64,000 nt of DNA from Alicyclobacillus herbarius DSM 13609. Lineage in GTDB: Bacteria > Bacillota > Bacilli > Alicyclobacillales > Alicyclobacillaceae. The stretch spans positions 23,619 to 87,618 of the forward strand of contig NZ_AUMH01000018.1 in the NCBI RefSeq assembly GCF_000430585.1. The letters are read 5' to 3'. Made by a program: the position numbers and the translations under genes. This document shows positions 9,227 to 17,848 of this stretch, piece by piece. The notes below the pieces were generated by a model that was given only the letters and a program-made list of their open reading frames with translations, was not told the DNA's origin and did not search any database. Every line of letters starts with the position of its first letter. Within the stretch, counting starts at the first letter, position 1.

Positions 9227-10249
9227 ATGGCACAGCTGTTTACTCCGTTTTCCTATAAGGGTCTTGAACTCAAAAACCGCATCGTCATGGCGCCGATGTG
9301 TCAATACTCGGTCACGGCGAAGGATGGAAAGCCCAACGACTGGCACTTTGTCCACTACACCAGCCGTGCGGTGGGTGGTGCAGCGCTCATCATTATCGAG
9401 ATGACCGATGTTGAACCGGATGGGCGGATCACCGATTACGATTTGGGTCTCTGGTCGGATGACCATATCCCTGCGTTCAAGCGCATCATTGATGCCTGCC
9501 ATGCTCACGGGGCGAAGGTAGGAATTCAGATTGCGCACGCTGGGCGCAAGGCGGAAGATGCAGCGGTTCCGGTGGCACCATCGCCCATCCGGTTTGAGGG
9601 GACGCGCTATAAGACCCCGCGTGAGTTGACGACAGATGAAGTGAAACAGATGGTGGAAAAGTTCCGCCAAGCGGCACGACGGGCGGTAGCGGCCGGCGTG
9701 GACACGATTGAACTGCACGGAGCGCACGGCTACCTGATTCACCAGTTCCACTCTCCGTACACGAATCACCGCAAGGATGAGTACGGTCAAGACCTCGCCC
9801 GCTTTGGCGTGGAAGTGATTCAGGCGGTCAAAAGCGAAATGCCCTCCTCGATGCCGCTGCTGATGCGCGTGTCTGCGGTGGAGTATGTGGATGGCGGATA
9901 CGATATTGACCATATCATTGAAATTGGGAAACACTACAAAGAAGCGGGCGTCGACATCTTCCACATCAGCTCCGGCGGGGAAGGACCGGCCGGTCAGCGC
10001 AAGCCGGGCAACTACCCAGGCTATCAGGTTCCGTTTGCCCGCGCGGTGAAAGCCGCGCTAGAGACGCCCGTCATCGCGGTCGGAATCCTCGAAGACCCGT
10101 CTTTGGCTGAATCGGTGGTGGCCAACGGGGATGCCGATTTGGTCGCCATTGCCCGCGGTTTCCTGCGCGATCCGTACTGGCCCATACACGCGGCGCTCGC
10201 CCTGAAACAGGAACCGCAGGTGCCGAAGCAGTACGCACGCGCCTTCTAA
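9227..10249 (+). CDS. namA: NADPH dehydrogenase / ene-reductase, old yellow enzyme YqjM type
   Basis: 340 aa, usual length for YqjM/NamA. FMN-binding TIM barrel. Class-defining residues are visible: Cys25 and Tyr27 in MAPMCQYS, and the His164/His167 pair in ELHGAHGYLIHQF. The C-terminal phosphate-binding part reads ARGFLRDPYWP. It reduces activated C=C bonds of enones and related electrophiles using NADPH, in detoxification. Start: ATG with GGGAGGA upstream. It is transcribed alone and ends at a bidirectional terminator shared with the convergent acyl-CoA synthetase. Confidence 0.93.
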   Translation: MAQLFTPFSYKGLELKNRIVMAPMCQYSVTAKDGKPNDWHFVHYTSRAVGGAALIIIEMTDVEPDGRITDYDLGLWSDDHIPAFKRIIDACHAHGAKVGIQIAHAGRKAEDAAVPVAPSPIRFEGTRYKTPRELTTDEVKQMVEKFRQAARRAVAAGVDTIELHGAHGYLIHQFHSPYTNHRKDEYGQDLARFGVEVIQAVKSEMPSSMPLLMRVSAVEYVDGGYDIDHIIEIGKHYKEAGVDIFHISSGGEGPAGQRKPGNYPGYQVPFARAVKAALETPVIAVGILEDPSLAESVVANGDADLVAIARGFLRDPYWPIHAALALKQEPQVPKQYARAF

Positions 10250-10365
10250 TCCGGGAATTCGTATACGAGCAACCCGCGGCCTAGGCAACAGGTTATGCCG
10301 CGGGCCTGACGATTGCGTTGCGCTAGGATTGCGAGGCGTGAGTGCGCGTCCGCATTGACCACGTC

Positions 10366-10416
10366 AAAAAGGCTGTCCCGTTTGCAACAGCATTCACTTG
10401 GGACAGCCCGTCTTTT
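10366..10416. terminator. Bidirectional intrinsic terminator between namA and acyl-CoA synthetase
   Basis: GGCTGTCCC (10371-10379) and GGGACAGCC (10400-10408) form a 9-bp perfect stem. It is followed by CTTTT on the plus strand and by TTTTT on the minus strand (10366-10370). It can stop both converging genes. A second inverted repeat, CCCGCGGC/GCCGCGGG near 10275-10306, lies closer to namA but has no T run. Confidence 0.8.
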
Positions 10417-10469
10417 ATCCGGGACGCGTCGTATCGACTTGGCGGCGATCCGACACCCTGTCCTATGAT

Positions 10470-12125
10470 TTACGCGCCCGTTTCCTGAGCTTGGGACGAT
10501 CCGGAGCCCCCTAACCGCCCTTCCTGATACCACTGGCGAAGGGTCTTTTTCGAAAACTTGCCCACGCTTGTCTTGGGAATCTCGTCGACAAACACTACTT
10601 CGTCAGGCAGCCACCACTTAGCGACTTTCCCCTGCAAGAACGCAAGAATGTCGTGTTTGCTGAGCTTGCCCTCGGCACCTTTGTGCACCACGACACAAGC
10701 CAAGGGGCGTTCTTGCCACTTCTCGTCGGGGATGCCAATAACCGCCGCCTCGTCGACCTGCGGATGAGCCATGATAGCGTTTTCTAAATCTACCGAGGAA
10801 ATCCATTCGCCCCCGCTCTTGATGAGGTCTTTCGTGCGGTCGACCACCTGCAGATAACCATGTTCATCGAGGGTGGCAATGTCTCCGGTCCGAAACCACC
10901 CGTCCACGAACGCGTTTCGTGTCTGCTCGGGGTCTTTGTAATACTCGGCCAACACCCACGGACCACGCAGCCACAATTCACCCATCTGTTTTCCGTCATG
11001 GGCGACTTCGCGTCCATCCTCGCCGACGATGCGCATCTCCAGTCCCGGTACAATCAGTCCAGTCTTCGTCCGCAGCTTCAGCTTTTCCTCTTCAGAAAGA
11101 TGGGAAAGCGAGGTTTTCGGTTCGTTGACGAACGTCACCGGCGTGGTCTCCGTCTGTCCGTAGCCCTGCCAGAGACGCACACCGAGTTCCTTTTCGAACG
11201 CTTGCGTGAGCGAAGCCGGCAAGGCGGCCCCGCCGGACATGAGGAAACGAATGCTGCTGAAGTCGTACTTGCCGGGATTCGCACGGATTTGCTGCAGCAC
11301 GCCCATCCAGATGGTCGGAACCCCCACCGCAAAGGTGACGCGCTCGCGATGAATCAGTTCGCACAGATCGGCGGCGGTGGGCCGACTGCCCGGATACACC
11401 TGCTTAGCGCCAATCCACGTATCCGTATAGGGTCGTCCCCACGCGTTGACATGGAACATCGGGACGATGGGCATCGTGACGTCGTATTCCCGCGTCCCTA
11501 GTTCGCCTACCAAGTTGGTCAAGCAGTGTAGATAGAGTCCGCGGTGACTGTAGACGACTCCTTTCGGGTTCCCCGTGGTGGCCGAGGTATAGCCCAGGAT
11601 GGCCGGGGTCCATTCATCGAACTCCGGGAATTCATAGCTGTCCGGCTGACCCGCGATGAGGTCTTCGTAAAAGACGGCACCAGGAAGCTGGGTCTTTGGG
11701 GTGCCGCGTTTATCGCTCATCACGACGTAGTGTTGAACAGTGTTCAGCTGTGGGGCGATGGATTCAATGAGAGGAACAAGGTCTTCGTCGACAAACAGCA
11801 CTTTGTCTTCCGCGTGGTTGATGGTATACAAAATCTGATCCCGAAACAGCCGGATGTTGACGGTGTGCAATACGCGTTTCGAACACGGAACGGCAAAGTA
11901 GAGTTCGAGATGGCGGTGGTGGTTCCAGGCAAACGACGCCACATGTTCTCCAGGTTGCACGCCCAAATCTTCCAGAGCGTGTGCCAGCTGGCACACCCGC
12001 CGGTGCATGTCCGCGTAGGTGTAGCGCATCACCTGCGAGTAATCCCGGGAGACAACCTCCTTCTCTGGAAAGACAGTGACCGCACGGTACAACACAGAGC
12101 GGAGTAGGAGCGGATAGTTCATCAT
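10470..12125 (-). CDS. Acyl-CoA synthetase (AMP-forming, fatty-acid--CoA ligase family)
   Basis: 551 aa. ANL superfamily motifs are all present: the P-loop YTSATTGNPKGV near residue 180 (Ala where Gly is usual), YGQTETTP, GWFRTGDIATLDE, DRTKDLIKSGGEWIS, and the C-terminal catalytic lysine in PKTSVGKFSKK. It activates a medium or long-chain fatty acid, or another carboxylic acid, to its CoA thioester. Two adjacent ATG codons (12125 and 12122) are possible starts, with AGGGGG 12-14 nt upstream. The gene is alone on its strand and is preceded by a long structured leader. It most resembles medium-chain ligases; exact chain length cannot be told. Confidence 0.88.
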   Translation of the reverse strand: MMNYPLLLRSVLYRAVTVFPEKEVVSRDYSQVMRYTYADMHRRVCQLAHALEDLGVQPGEHVASFAWNHHRHLELYFAVPCSKRVLHTVNIRLFRDQILYTINHAEDKVLFVDEDLVPLIESIAPQLNTVQHYVVMSDKRGTPKTQLPGAVFYEDLIAGQPDSYEFPEFDEWTPAILGYTSATTGNPKGVVYSHRGLYLHCLTNLVGELGTREYDVTMPIVPMFHVNAWGRPYTDTWIGAKQVYPGSRPTAADLCELIHRERVTFAVGVPTIWMGVLQQIRANPGKYDFSSIRFLMSGGAALPASLTQAFEKELGVRLWQGYGQTETTPVTFVNEPKTSLSHLSEEEKLKLRTKTGLIVPGLEMRIVGEDGREVAHDGKQMGELWLRGPWVLAEYYKDPEQTRNAFVDGWFRTGDIATLDEHGYLQVVDRTKDLIKSGGEWISSVDLENAIMAHPQVDEAAVIGIPDEKWQERPLACVVVHKGAEGKLSKHDILAFLQGKVAKWWLPDEVVFVDEIPKTSVGKFSKKTLRQWYQEGRLGGSGSSQAQETGA

Positions 12126-12151
12126 CGCGAACTGGCTTCCCCCTTTAACTG

Positions 12152-12210
12152 AACCACGTTCATCCCGACTCAGTGCTCACTGGCAACAACGTGCCACGGT
12201 GAACGTGGTT
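12152..12210 (-). promoter_or_regulatory. Structured leader: long stem enclosing two small hairpins
   Basis: AACCACGTTCA (12152-12162) and TGAACGTGGTT (12200-12210) are an exact 11-bp inverted repeat. Inside it are GGCA/TGCC (12182-12185 and 12192-12195) and AGTG/CACT (12172-12175 and 12178-12181). The RNA of the acyl-CoA synthetase could therefore fold as a three-way junction ending only 7 nt before the AGGGGG ribosome binding site. There is no U run, so it is not an ordinary terminator. I do not recognise it as a known riboswitch. Confidence 0.45.
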
Positions 12211-12419
12211 GAATTCCCGTACGCCAAAACCTATCCAACTGAATGGGCGAAAAGACCCAAAACCCGGCCCTTTCGGAGCTGCGCGGTACGCAGGCAGGAT
12301 TCTCGGATCGCCTACGGCTGTCCTTCTACCAAACGGTCGGTTCGGACAGGGTAGTCCTTCACCTTGCGATCCGCTCGTCCCTCACCGGCCTGTCTCCAGG
12401 GGCACAACGCACCTCAAAG

Positions 12420-12433
12420 CGATAACGCTTTCA
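12420..12433 (-). promoter_or_regulatory. cre-like site (catabolite response element)
   Basis: On the minus strand TGAAAGCGTTATCG matches TGWAARCGYTWNCW at 13 of 14 positions. It lies in the 490-bp gap between the divergent acyl-CoA synthetase and lutR genes. A TATGAT -10-like box on the minus strand at 12476-12471 would place it about 30-45 nt into the synthetase transcript, where CcpA could act as a roadblock. For the lut operon it would lie about 135 nt upstream of the putative promoter. Confidence 0.4.
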
Positions 12434-12531
12434 TCCGTTGTTCAAATACTCAACACCTACCGATGTTCCTATCATACACCTTGCTCCGCAGCAATGAAAG
12501 CACTTCCAATCGGTTTGCGGAGAACATCTAC

Positions 12532-12561
12532 TTTTCAATCGATTTATTTACATGGTAAGAT
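12532..12561 (+). promoter_or_regulatory. Possible lutRABC promoter
   Basis: TTTTCA (12532-12537) and TAAGAT (12556-12561) with an 18-nt spacer lie 57 nt before the lutR start in an AT-rich stretch. Each box matches the sigma-A consensus at four of six positions, so the call is weak. The region 12211-12419 shows no gene that I can support. Confidence 0.3.
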
Positions 12562-12617
12562 ATAGACGTACGGTGATCGAATGACTTGGTGATTTTATGA
12601 GCAGAGGAGGTAAGCGC

Positions 12618-13349
12618 TTGCCATCCCTGGAGCCGATTCGTACGACTACAACCACGGAAGCGGTGACGCAGCGACTAAAAGAGGCCATCCTGCAAGGCGT
12701 CTTTCCCCCTGGCAGCCGACTCCCCTCGGTGCGCGACCTGAGCCAGCAGTTTTCGGTGGGCCAGGCGGCAATCCGGGAGGCCCTCGCCGCCCTGAGAGCC
12801 ATGCACCTGGTCAGTATCCGTCAGGGCGAAGGAACCTTTGTAACCCGCTTTGACGCCGACGCCCTGGCCCGACAAGCGACGGCGATTGGGGTGCTGACGG
12901 GACAGGAAATGCAGCACCTGTTAGAACTGCGGCGAGTGATCGAAGGGGGAGCTGCCCACTTGGCGGCCCTGCGACGGCGTGAAACCGATCTGGAGGCTTT
13001 GCGCTCCGCGCTGACTCAAATGGAAGCAGACATCGCCAACGAATCGCTAGGGGAGACGGCGGATTGGGCGTTCCATCGGGCTGTTGCGGCCGCATCAGGA
13101 AACCCTCTGTTTCCCGCACTGCTTGACACCATCGCCGAAAAGGTACAGGCGCAGCTGTATCAGAGCCGAAAGCGCTTGTTCGAACGCGCAGGAGAGGCGC
13201 AGACCCTGCTCCAGCAACACCGGTCCATCGCGGCCGCCATCGCAAGCGCCGACGGGGAGCGGGCCGAGCGCGCGATGCAGGAACACCTGTTGTATGTGGA
13301 GCACCAACTGCGTCTGGACCGTCTCGAATCGAAGGAGGGATCGCCATGA
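12618..13349 (+). CDS. lutR: GntR/FadR-family regulator of the lactate operon
   Basis: 243 aa. Start TTG at 12618, because a full AGGAGGT lies 6-7 nt upstream; the ATG seven codons earlier contains this site within its own codons. The N-terminal winged helix (RLPSVRDLSQQFSVGQAAIREALAAL) is of GntR type, followed by an FCD effector domain with DWAFHRAVAAASGNPLF. Its stop codon overlaps the lutA start (ATGA). In Bacillus subtilis the equivalent LutR represses lutABC and is relieved by L-lactate. First gene of this operon here, so probably autoregulated. Confidence 0.82.
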   Translation: MPSLEPIRTTTTTEAVTQRLKEAILQGVFPPGSRLPSVRDLSQQFSVGQAAIREALAALRAMHLVSIRQGEGTFVTRFDADALARQATAIGVLTGQEMQHLLELRRVIEGGAAHLAALRRRETDLEALRSALTQMEADIANESLGETADWAFHRAVAAASGNPLFPALLDTIAEKVQAQLYQSRKRLFERAGEAQTLLQQHRSIAAAIASADGERAERAMQEHLLYVEHQLRLDRLESKEGSP

Positions 13350-14095
13350 AGGTCGCCTTGTTTGTCACGTGTTTGGCCGATAGCCTGTACCCGCAGGTCG
13401 CCGAAGCCATGGTCCGAGTTCTGCACCACTTGGGCGTCCAGGTGGAGTTCCCAGAAGCGCAGACCTGCTGCGGTCAGCCCGCGTTCAACAGCGGCTACGC
13501 GGAGGAAGCCCGCGTCGTCGCCCGGACCCTGCTCGACGCGTTTCGCTCTTACGAGTATGTCGTGTCGCCGTCCGGATCGTGCTGTGGAATGATTCACCAC
13601 TACTATCCCGATTTGTTTGCGGACGATGCGGGGCGCCGTGCGGAGGCCGAGGCCCTGGCCGAAAAAACGTATGAATTCTCGCAGTTTGTCGTTCGCGTCC
13701 TGGGTGTCACAGACCTCGGCGCCAAGTTTTCAGCCCGAGCGACCTACCACCCGTCTTGCCACGCCTCGCGCCTACTCGGAGTGCGCGAGGAGCCGCTTCA
13801 ACTGCTCGCACACGTGCACGGTCTGGAACTGGTCCCCCTTCCCTACGCGTCCGACTGCTGTGGATTCGGCGGTACCTTTGCCGTCAAGATGGGGGCATTG
13901 TCGGCAGCTATGGTGCGCGACAAAGTGAAGAACATAACGGCGACGGAGGCCGAGGTGCTGGTGGGGACGGACATGGGCTGCCTGATGAACATCGGCGGTC
14001 GGCTGGCTCGCGAGGGTCAGCGTGTGCGCGTGATGCACCTCGCGGAAGTGTTGTATGAAGGGCTACGAAACGCAAGGAGGGAAAGCGTCGGATGA
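13346..14095 (+). CDS. lutA: L-lactate oxidation iron-sulfur protein LutA
   Basis: 249 aa, near the usual 238-250. Two cysteine-rich CCG domains are visible: TCCGQPAFNSGY with GSCCGM, and SCHASR with DCCGFGGTF. These bind iron-sulfur clusters in the LutABC complex that oxidises L-lactate to pyruvate. The start overlaps the lutR stop by 4 nt, and its stop overlaps lutB by 4 nt, so translation is coupled. Confidence 0.93.
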   Translation: MKVALFVTCLADSLYPQVAEAMVRVLHHLGVQVEFPEAQTCCGQPAFNSGYAEEARVVARTLLDAFRSYEYVVSPSGSCCGMIHHYYPDLFADDAGRRAEAEALAEKTYEFSQFVVRVLGVTDLGAKFSARATYHPSCHASRLLGVREEPLQLLAHVHGLELVPLPYASDCCGFGGTFAVKMGALSAAMVRDKVKNITATEAEVLVGTDMGCLMNIGGRLAREGQRVRVMHLAEVLYEGLRNARRESVG

Positions 14096-15579
14096 GCCAA
14101 ACCGGGATTCAAGCACGGGCCAACACCGCCCTGCACAATCCGTTGCTGCAAAAGGCGGTGCAGTTTACGACGGATAGGCTGCGCACCCGCAAAGCGAATG
14201 TGACAGAGGCGTTCGGCCACTGGCAGGAATGGCGGGACAGGGGCCGCGACATCCGCGCCCACACCATCGCCCATCTGGACTATTATCTGAAACAGTTTGC
14301 CGACAATGTCCGCAAAGCCGGGGGCCACGTTCACTTCGCGGCCGACGCCACGGAGGCAGCCCAGGCCATCGTGAGCATCGCCGAGGCGAAACAGGCCAAG
14401 CTGGTTGTTAAGTCGAAATCGATGGTGTCGGAAGAAATCCACCTCAACCGGCACCTGGAGGAAGCCGGGGTGCGCGTGGTGGAAACGGACCTGGGTGAGT
14501 ACATCATCCAGCTATCTGGAGAGACCCCGTCGCACATCATCATTCCCTCGATTCACAAGACGCGGGAACAAATCCGCGACCTGTTTACCGAAGCCGGCGG
14601 AAAAAACCTGACCACCGACACGAAAGCGCTGACCGGATTTGCCCGTCAGACCTTACGGAAAATGTTTCAAACGGCCGACATCGGCATCACTGGCTGCAAC
14701 TTCGGGATTGCCGAATCGGGCACCGTGGTGCTGTTTACCAACGAGGGCAACGCGGACATGGTGGCCAATCTGCCGCGCACGCACGTGGTCATCATGGGCA
14801 TGGAACGGATTCTCCCGACCTTTGCCGATCTGGAAGTTTTCTCCCATTTGCTGCCAAAGAGCGCGACCGGCCAAAACGTGATTACCTACATGTCCTGTTT
14901 TACCGGTCCCGCACGCGCCGATGAGCAGGACGGAGCCCGCGATCTGCACGTGGTCATTCTCGACAACGGGCGATCCCGCCAATTGGGCGATCCCGATTTC
15001 CAACCGATTCTTCACTGCATCCGCTGCGGCGCCTGCTTAAACGTGTGCCCCGTCTACCGGCAAATCGGTGGCCATGCGTACGGATCGGTCTATCCAGGCC
15101 CGGTCGGGGCGGTGCTCACCCCCCTGCTCAATCCCGGCCCGGAATACGCCGACCTTCCGTACGCGTCAAGTCTCTGCGGCGCCTGCTATGAGGCCTGTCC
15201 GGTGCAAATTCCGCTGCACGACATGCTGGTCAAACTGCGACAGCGAAACGTGCGTGAGGGGTACAACAAGGCCGGCGAACGCGGGGCGTTTCGCGCGTTC
15301 CGTTTTGTGTTCGCCAACTCGCGTCGTTACCGCGCGGTGATTCGTGGCGGCCGCTTGGGACAGGTGCTGCTGGCGCGTGGCGGCGGCATCGACGCCCGCA
15401 TTGGACCGCTGCGCGGCTGGACAGAGGCACGCCGCGCCCCCGCATTGGCCAAACGGTCGTTTCGTGAACACTGGCCAAAACTACAACAAGAACTGGCTCA
15501 GGGCCGACTCGCAGACACACCGACTACGGGGACCCCAGACGCTCGCGAGACGGCCGCCAGTAAGGAGGGCCAACCCTAA
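14092..15579 (+). CDS. lutB: L-lactate oxidation iron-sulfur protein LutB
   Basis: 495 aa. N-terminal LUD domain (VVKSKSMVSEEIHLNRHLE, ITGCNFGIAESGTVV), then two 4Fe-4S motifs, CIRCGACLNVCPVYR near residue 310 and CGACYEACPVQIP near residue 365, then a basic C-terminal tail. Core electron-transfer subunit of the LutABC lactate-oxidising complex. It begins inside the lutA stop codon (ATGA) and is followed by lutC after one base. Confidence 0.94.
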   Translation: MSQTGIQARANTALHNPLLQKAVQFTTDRLRTRKANVTEAFGHWQEWRDRGRDIRAHTIAHLDYYLKQFADNVRKAGGHVHFAADATEAAQAIVSIAEAKQAKLVVKSKSMVSEEIHLNRHLEEAGVRVVETDLGEYIIQLSGETPSHIIIPSIHKTREQIRDLFTEAGGKNLTTDTKALTGFARQTLRKMFQTADIGITGCNFGIAESGTVVLFTNEGNADMVANLPRTHVVIMGMERILPTFADLEVFSHLLPKSATGQNVITYMSCFTGPARADEQDGARDLHVVILDNGRSRQLGDPDFQPILHCIRCGACLNVCPVYRQIGGHAYGSVYPGPVGAVLTPLLNPGPEYADLPYASSLCGACYEACPVQIPLHDMLVKLRQRNVREGYNKAGERGAFRAFRFVFANSRRYRAVIRGGRLGQVLLARGGGIDARIGPLRGWTEARRAPALAKRSFREHWPKLQQELAQGRLADTPTTGTPDARETAASKEGQP

Positions 15580-15580
15580 G

Positions 15581-16267
15581 ATGGAAGAGCAAGCGTTTCT
15601 GAACCGCATCCGAGAGCGACTGGGCCGCGCGCACGATGCACCGGTAGCGCCGTATACTCCCGGGTCGCCCGACTTTTGGCAAGCGCAGGAGCTGCCGTTG
15701 GACCAACGGGTTGCCCGCTTTGTCGAGCAATTCGCCCAGCAAGCCGGGCAGGCGATGGTCTGTGAGACTTTGGCGGACCTGCACGAGACGTTGGCCGGGT
15801 TGCTGGCCGAATTGGCGCCCCGGCAAATCGGCGCCTGGGGCGGGGACACGTTGCAGCAGTTTCAGCTGGAGGAGGTCCTGTCCTCCTACCCGGTCGTTCG
15901 CTGGGGAGAGGCGCCGGCTGAGGCATTCGCCGACACAGAGGTGGGCATCACCGGCTGTGCAGCGGCCATCGCCGATACCGGTACCCTGGTAATGGCGGCC
16001 GACCCATGGCGCGGTCGATCCGTCCACCTCATGCCCACGGTGCACATTGCGTTGGTTCACGCGAACCAGGTAGTCACTCGGCTCGGCGAGGCCTTGCCGA
16101 AGTCTGGAGACAGGGTACCTTCGGCGCTGCACTTTGTCAGTGGACCGAGCCGCTCTTCGGACATCGAAAACGACCTGAGCATCGGGGTGCACGGTCCGGC
16201 GGCCGTCTACGCCCTGATTCTTAAAGCACCTCAATCTCCGCGTAGCGGACATCCGGCAGCGAGATGA
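15581..16267 (+). CDS. lutC: Lactate utilization protein LutC
   Basis: 228 aa, LUD domain. Start ATG at 15581 with AAGGAGGG at good spacing, directly after the lutB stop. Motifs VGITGCAAAIADTGTLVM and GPSRSSDIENDLSIGVHGP are typical of LutC. Family proteins usually end soon after GVHGP plus a short strand; here the reading frame continues with APQSPRSGHPAAR, and this tail is encoded by DNA that also encodes the end of the convergent MgtC-like gene. Confidence 0.92.
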   Translation: MEEQAFLNRIRERLGRAHDAPVAPYTPGSPDFWQAQELPLDQRVARFVEQFAQQAGQAMVCETLADLHETLAGLLAELAPRQIGAWGGDTLQQFQLEEVLSSYPVVRWGEAPAEAFADTEVGITGCAAAIADTGTLVMAADPWRGRSVHLMPTVHIALVHANQVVTRLGEALPKSGDRVPSALHFVSGPSRSSDIENDLSIGVHGPAAVYALILKAPQSPRSGHPAAR

Positions 16268-16898
16268 CTTTTCGGTAGGCCGCGGGGATCTCGTCGTAAC
16301 CGAGAGCGGCCGCGCAGGTGAGAAACACCTCGTGGCCGTTCTCTAGTCCCCGGACACGCAGGTTTTCGACGTGCATGCCTAAATCCTCAATCGCCCGCAC
16401 CACCGGCTCAATCTCTGCTTCCTGCCCGACCACCACCGTGACGTGCACCTCGTCCTCACGCAGGGCTCGCGGCCCCACCCGCTTCACGATGATCGGAATC
16501 ACCTCGACGCTGATGATGATGAGCGCGAGGCCAATCAGCGACTCTGTGTAGTAACCGGCTCCGATGGCGATGCCGAGCCCTGAGGCGGCCCAGACGATGG
16601 CGGCGGTGGTCAACCCGGAGATGACTTCATTGCTGCGGCGGAGGATGACCCCAGCGCCGAGGAAACCGATGCCACTGACAATCTGTGCCGCCAGGCGCAT
16701 CGGATCCGCACGAACCAATTGAGAGCCTCCCCAGTCATTCAGGGCCGACTCGATGGAGACGATGGTCAGAAGACAACTGGCGACGGAAATGACGAGGCAA
16801 GTTTTCAGGCCCAATGGCTTGTGCTTGATTTCCCGCTCCAGCCCAAGGACGATGCCGCACAGGGCGGATAAGCCTAGCTTGATGAGGATGACGCCCAC
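16221..16898 (-). CDS. MgtC/SapB family membrane protein
   Basis: 225 aa. Start GTG at 16896-16898 with GGGGGG 6 nt upstream. Five or so N-terminal transmembrane segments with GLEREIKHKPLGLKT (the typical GxERExxxKxxGLRT motif), IGFLGAGVIL and TTAAIVWAASGLGIAIGAG are followed by a C-terminal ACT-like soluble domain. The family is linked to Mg2+ limitation and acid adaptation; function in Bacillota is unclear. It overlaps the GDPD gene by 25 nt upstream and the convergent lutC gene by 47 nt. Confidence 0.87.
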   Translation of the reverse strand: MGVILIKLGLSALCGIVLGLEREIKHKPLGLKTCLVISVASCLLTIVSIESALNDWGGSQLVRADPMRLAAQIVSGIGFLGAGVILRRSNEVISGLTTAAIVWAASGLGIAIGAGYYTESLIGLALIIISVEVIPIIVKRVGPRALREDEVHVTVVVGQEAEIEPVVRAIEDLGMHVENLRVRGLENGHEVFLTCAAALGYDEIPAAYRKVISLPDVRYAEIEVL

Positions 16899-17728
16899 GG
16901 GTCGCCCCCCTTTTGCCACTGTCTGCGCACCCGTTCGGCCACATCCGGGTGGTTGGAAATCAGTACGTCGACGCCGGCGCGAAACAGTTCCGCGATGCGG
17001 GCGGGATCGTCCACCGTCCAGGCCGCCACCTGGACACCCTCCGCATGGCAAGCCTGAATCAAATCCGCCGTAATCCAGCGGTGGCGCAGATTGATCGACT
17101 CAGCCGCAAGTTCCAGGGCCTCGCGCCAGGGCTCGGTCACCCGTCGGTCGTACAGAAGCCCGATGCGCGCATCGGGAAACACGCGTTTGAGATGGGCCAA
17201 GCAGCCGTGGCGGAACGAGGAAAAATGGACCTGTCTGCGCGACACGCCGCATTGGTCCACCAGCGCCCAGACCTGGGGCACGACGGTCCCCACGAGGTGG
17301 TGGCCATCTCCGGTGTAGACCTTCAATTCGATGTTGACCACAGCATCTGGACGCGCCGTCCAGATGGTTTGCAAAGCCTGTTCCAGAGTAGGTATGGGCT
17401 GAAACGCCAGGCCGTACTCCTCGGCCTGGCGGGTATCGTCCGATTCGATTTCTCGTGCGGATGGACGAGCGGATGAAAACCGAATCGCTGCGTTGCAGCG
17501 CGCCAACGCTTCAGCGGTCAGTTGAGACACGCGGCCGCGGGCATCCGTGGTGCGATCGACTGTGGCATCGTGAATCACCACCGGCACCCCATCTGCCGAC
17601 AACTGGACGTCTAACTCGATGCCCTCGATGGGCAGATCCAGTGCCCGCTGGTACGCTAGGCACGTGTTCTCTGGGTAGCGCCCGCTCCATCCGCGGTGCG
17701 CCTGGATCTGCGGCTGTGTCATGAACAA
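16874..17728 (-). CDS. Glycerophosphodiester phosphodiesterase (GDPD)
   Basis: 284 aa. Start TTG at 17728 is favoured, since GGGAG lies 7 nt upstream; ATG at 17722 is possible. Catalytic elements of the GDPD TIM barrel are present: AHRGWSGRYPENT near residue 10, IELDVQLSADGVPVVIHD, and NIELKVY; the C-terminal VAAWTVDDPARI is typical. It hydrolyses glycerophosphodiesters to glycerol-3-phosphate plus alcohol. No signal peptide, so cytoplasmic. It overlaps the MgtC-like gene by 25 nt and so probably shares a transcript with it. Confidence 0.88.
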   Translation of the reverse strand: MFMTQPQIQAHRGWSGRYPENTCLAYQRALDLPIEGIELDVQLSADGVPVVIHDATVDRTTDARGRVSQLTAEALARCNAAIRFSSARPSAREIESDDTRQAEEYGLAFQPIPTLEQALQTIWTARPDAVVNIELKVYTGDGHHLVGTVVPQVWALVDQCGVSRRQVHFSSFRHGCLAHLKRVFPDARIGLLYDRRVTEPWREALELAAESINLRHRWITADLIQACHAEGVQVAAWTVDDPARIAELFRAGVDVLISNHPDVAERVRRQWQKGGDPWASSSSS

Positions 17729-17848
17729 GTTGTCACTCCCGTTACAGTTTGCTGGCGGGTCCCGGTCACTTCGCGACAGCGGAAGATACGCCGCGAAGCT
17801 GACCGCAGATCCCGCCTCTTCATGGTTGTCTGGAATTCTCGTGGTGTT

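Noticed and set aside
12152..12210. T-box or purine riboswitch in the acyl-CoA synthetase leader.
   Set aside because: No T-box AGGGTGGNACCGCG sequence, no terminator stem, and the loops lack the conserved purine-aptamer residues.
12609..12622. GGTAAGCGCTTGCC over the lutR ribosome binding site and start codon fits the cre consensus at 12 of 14 positions.
   Set aside because: Most of the match comes from the Shine-Dalgarno and start codon themselves; no independent support.
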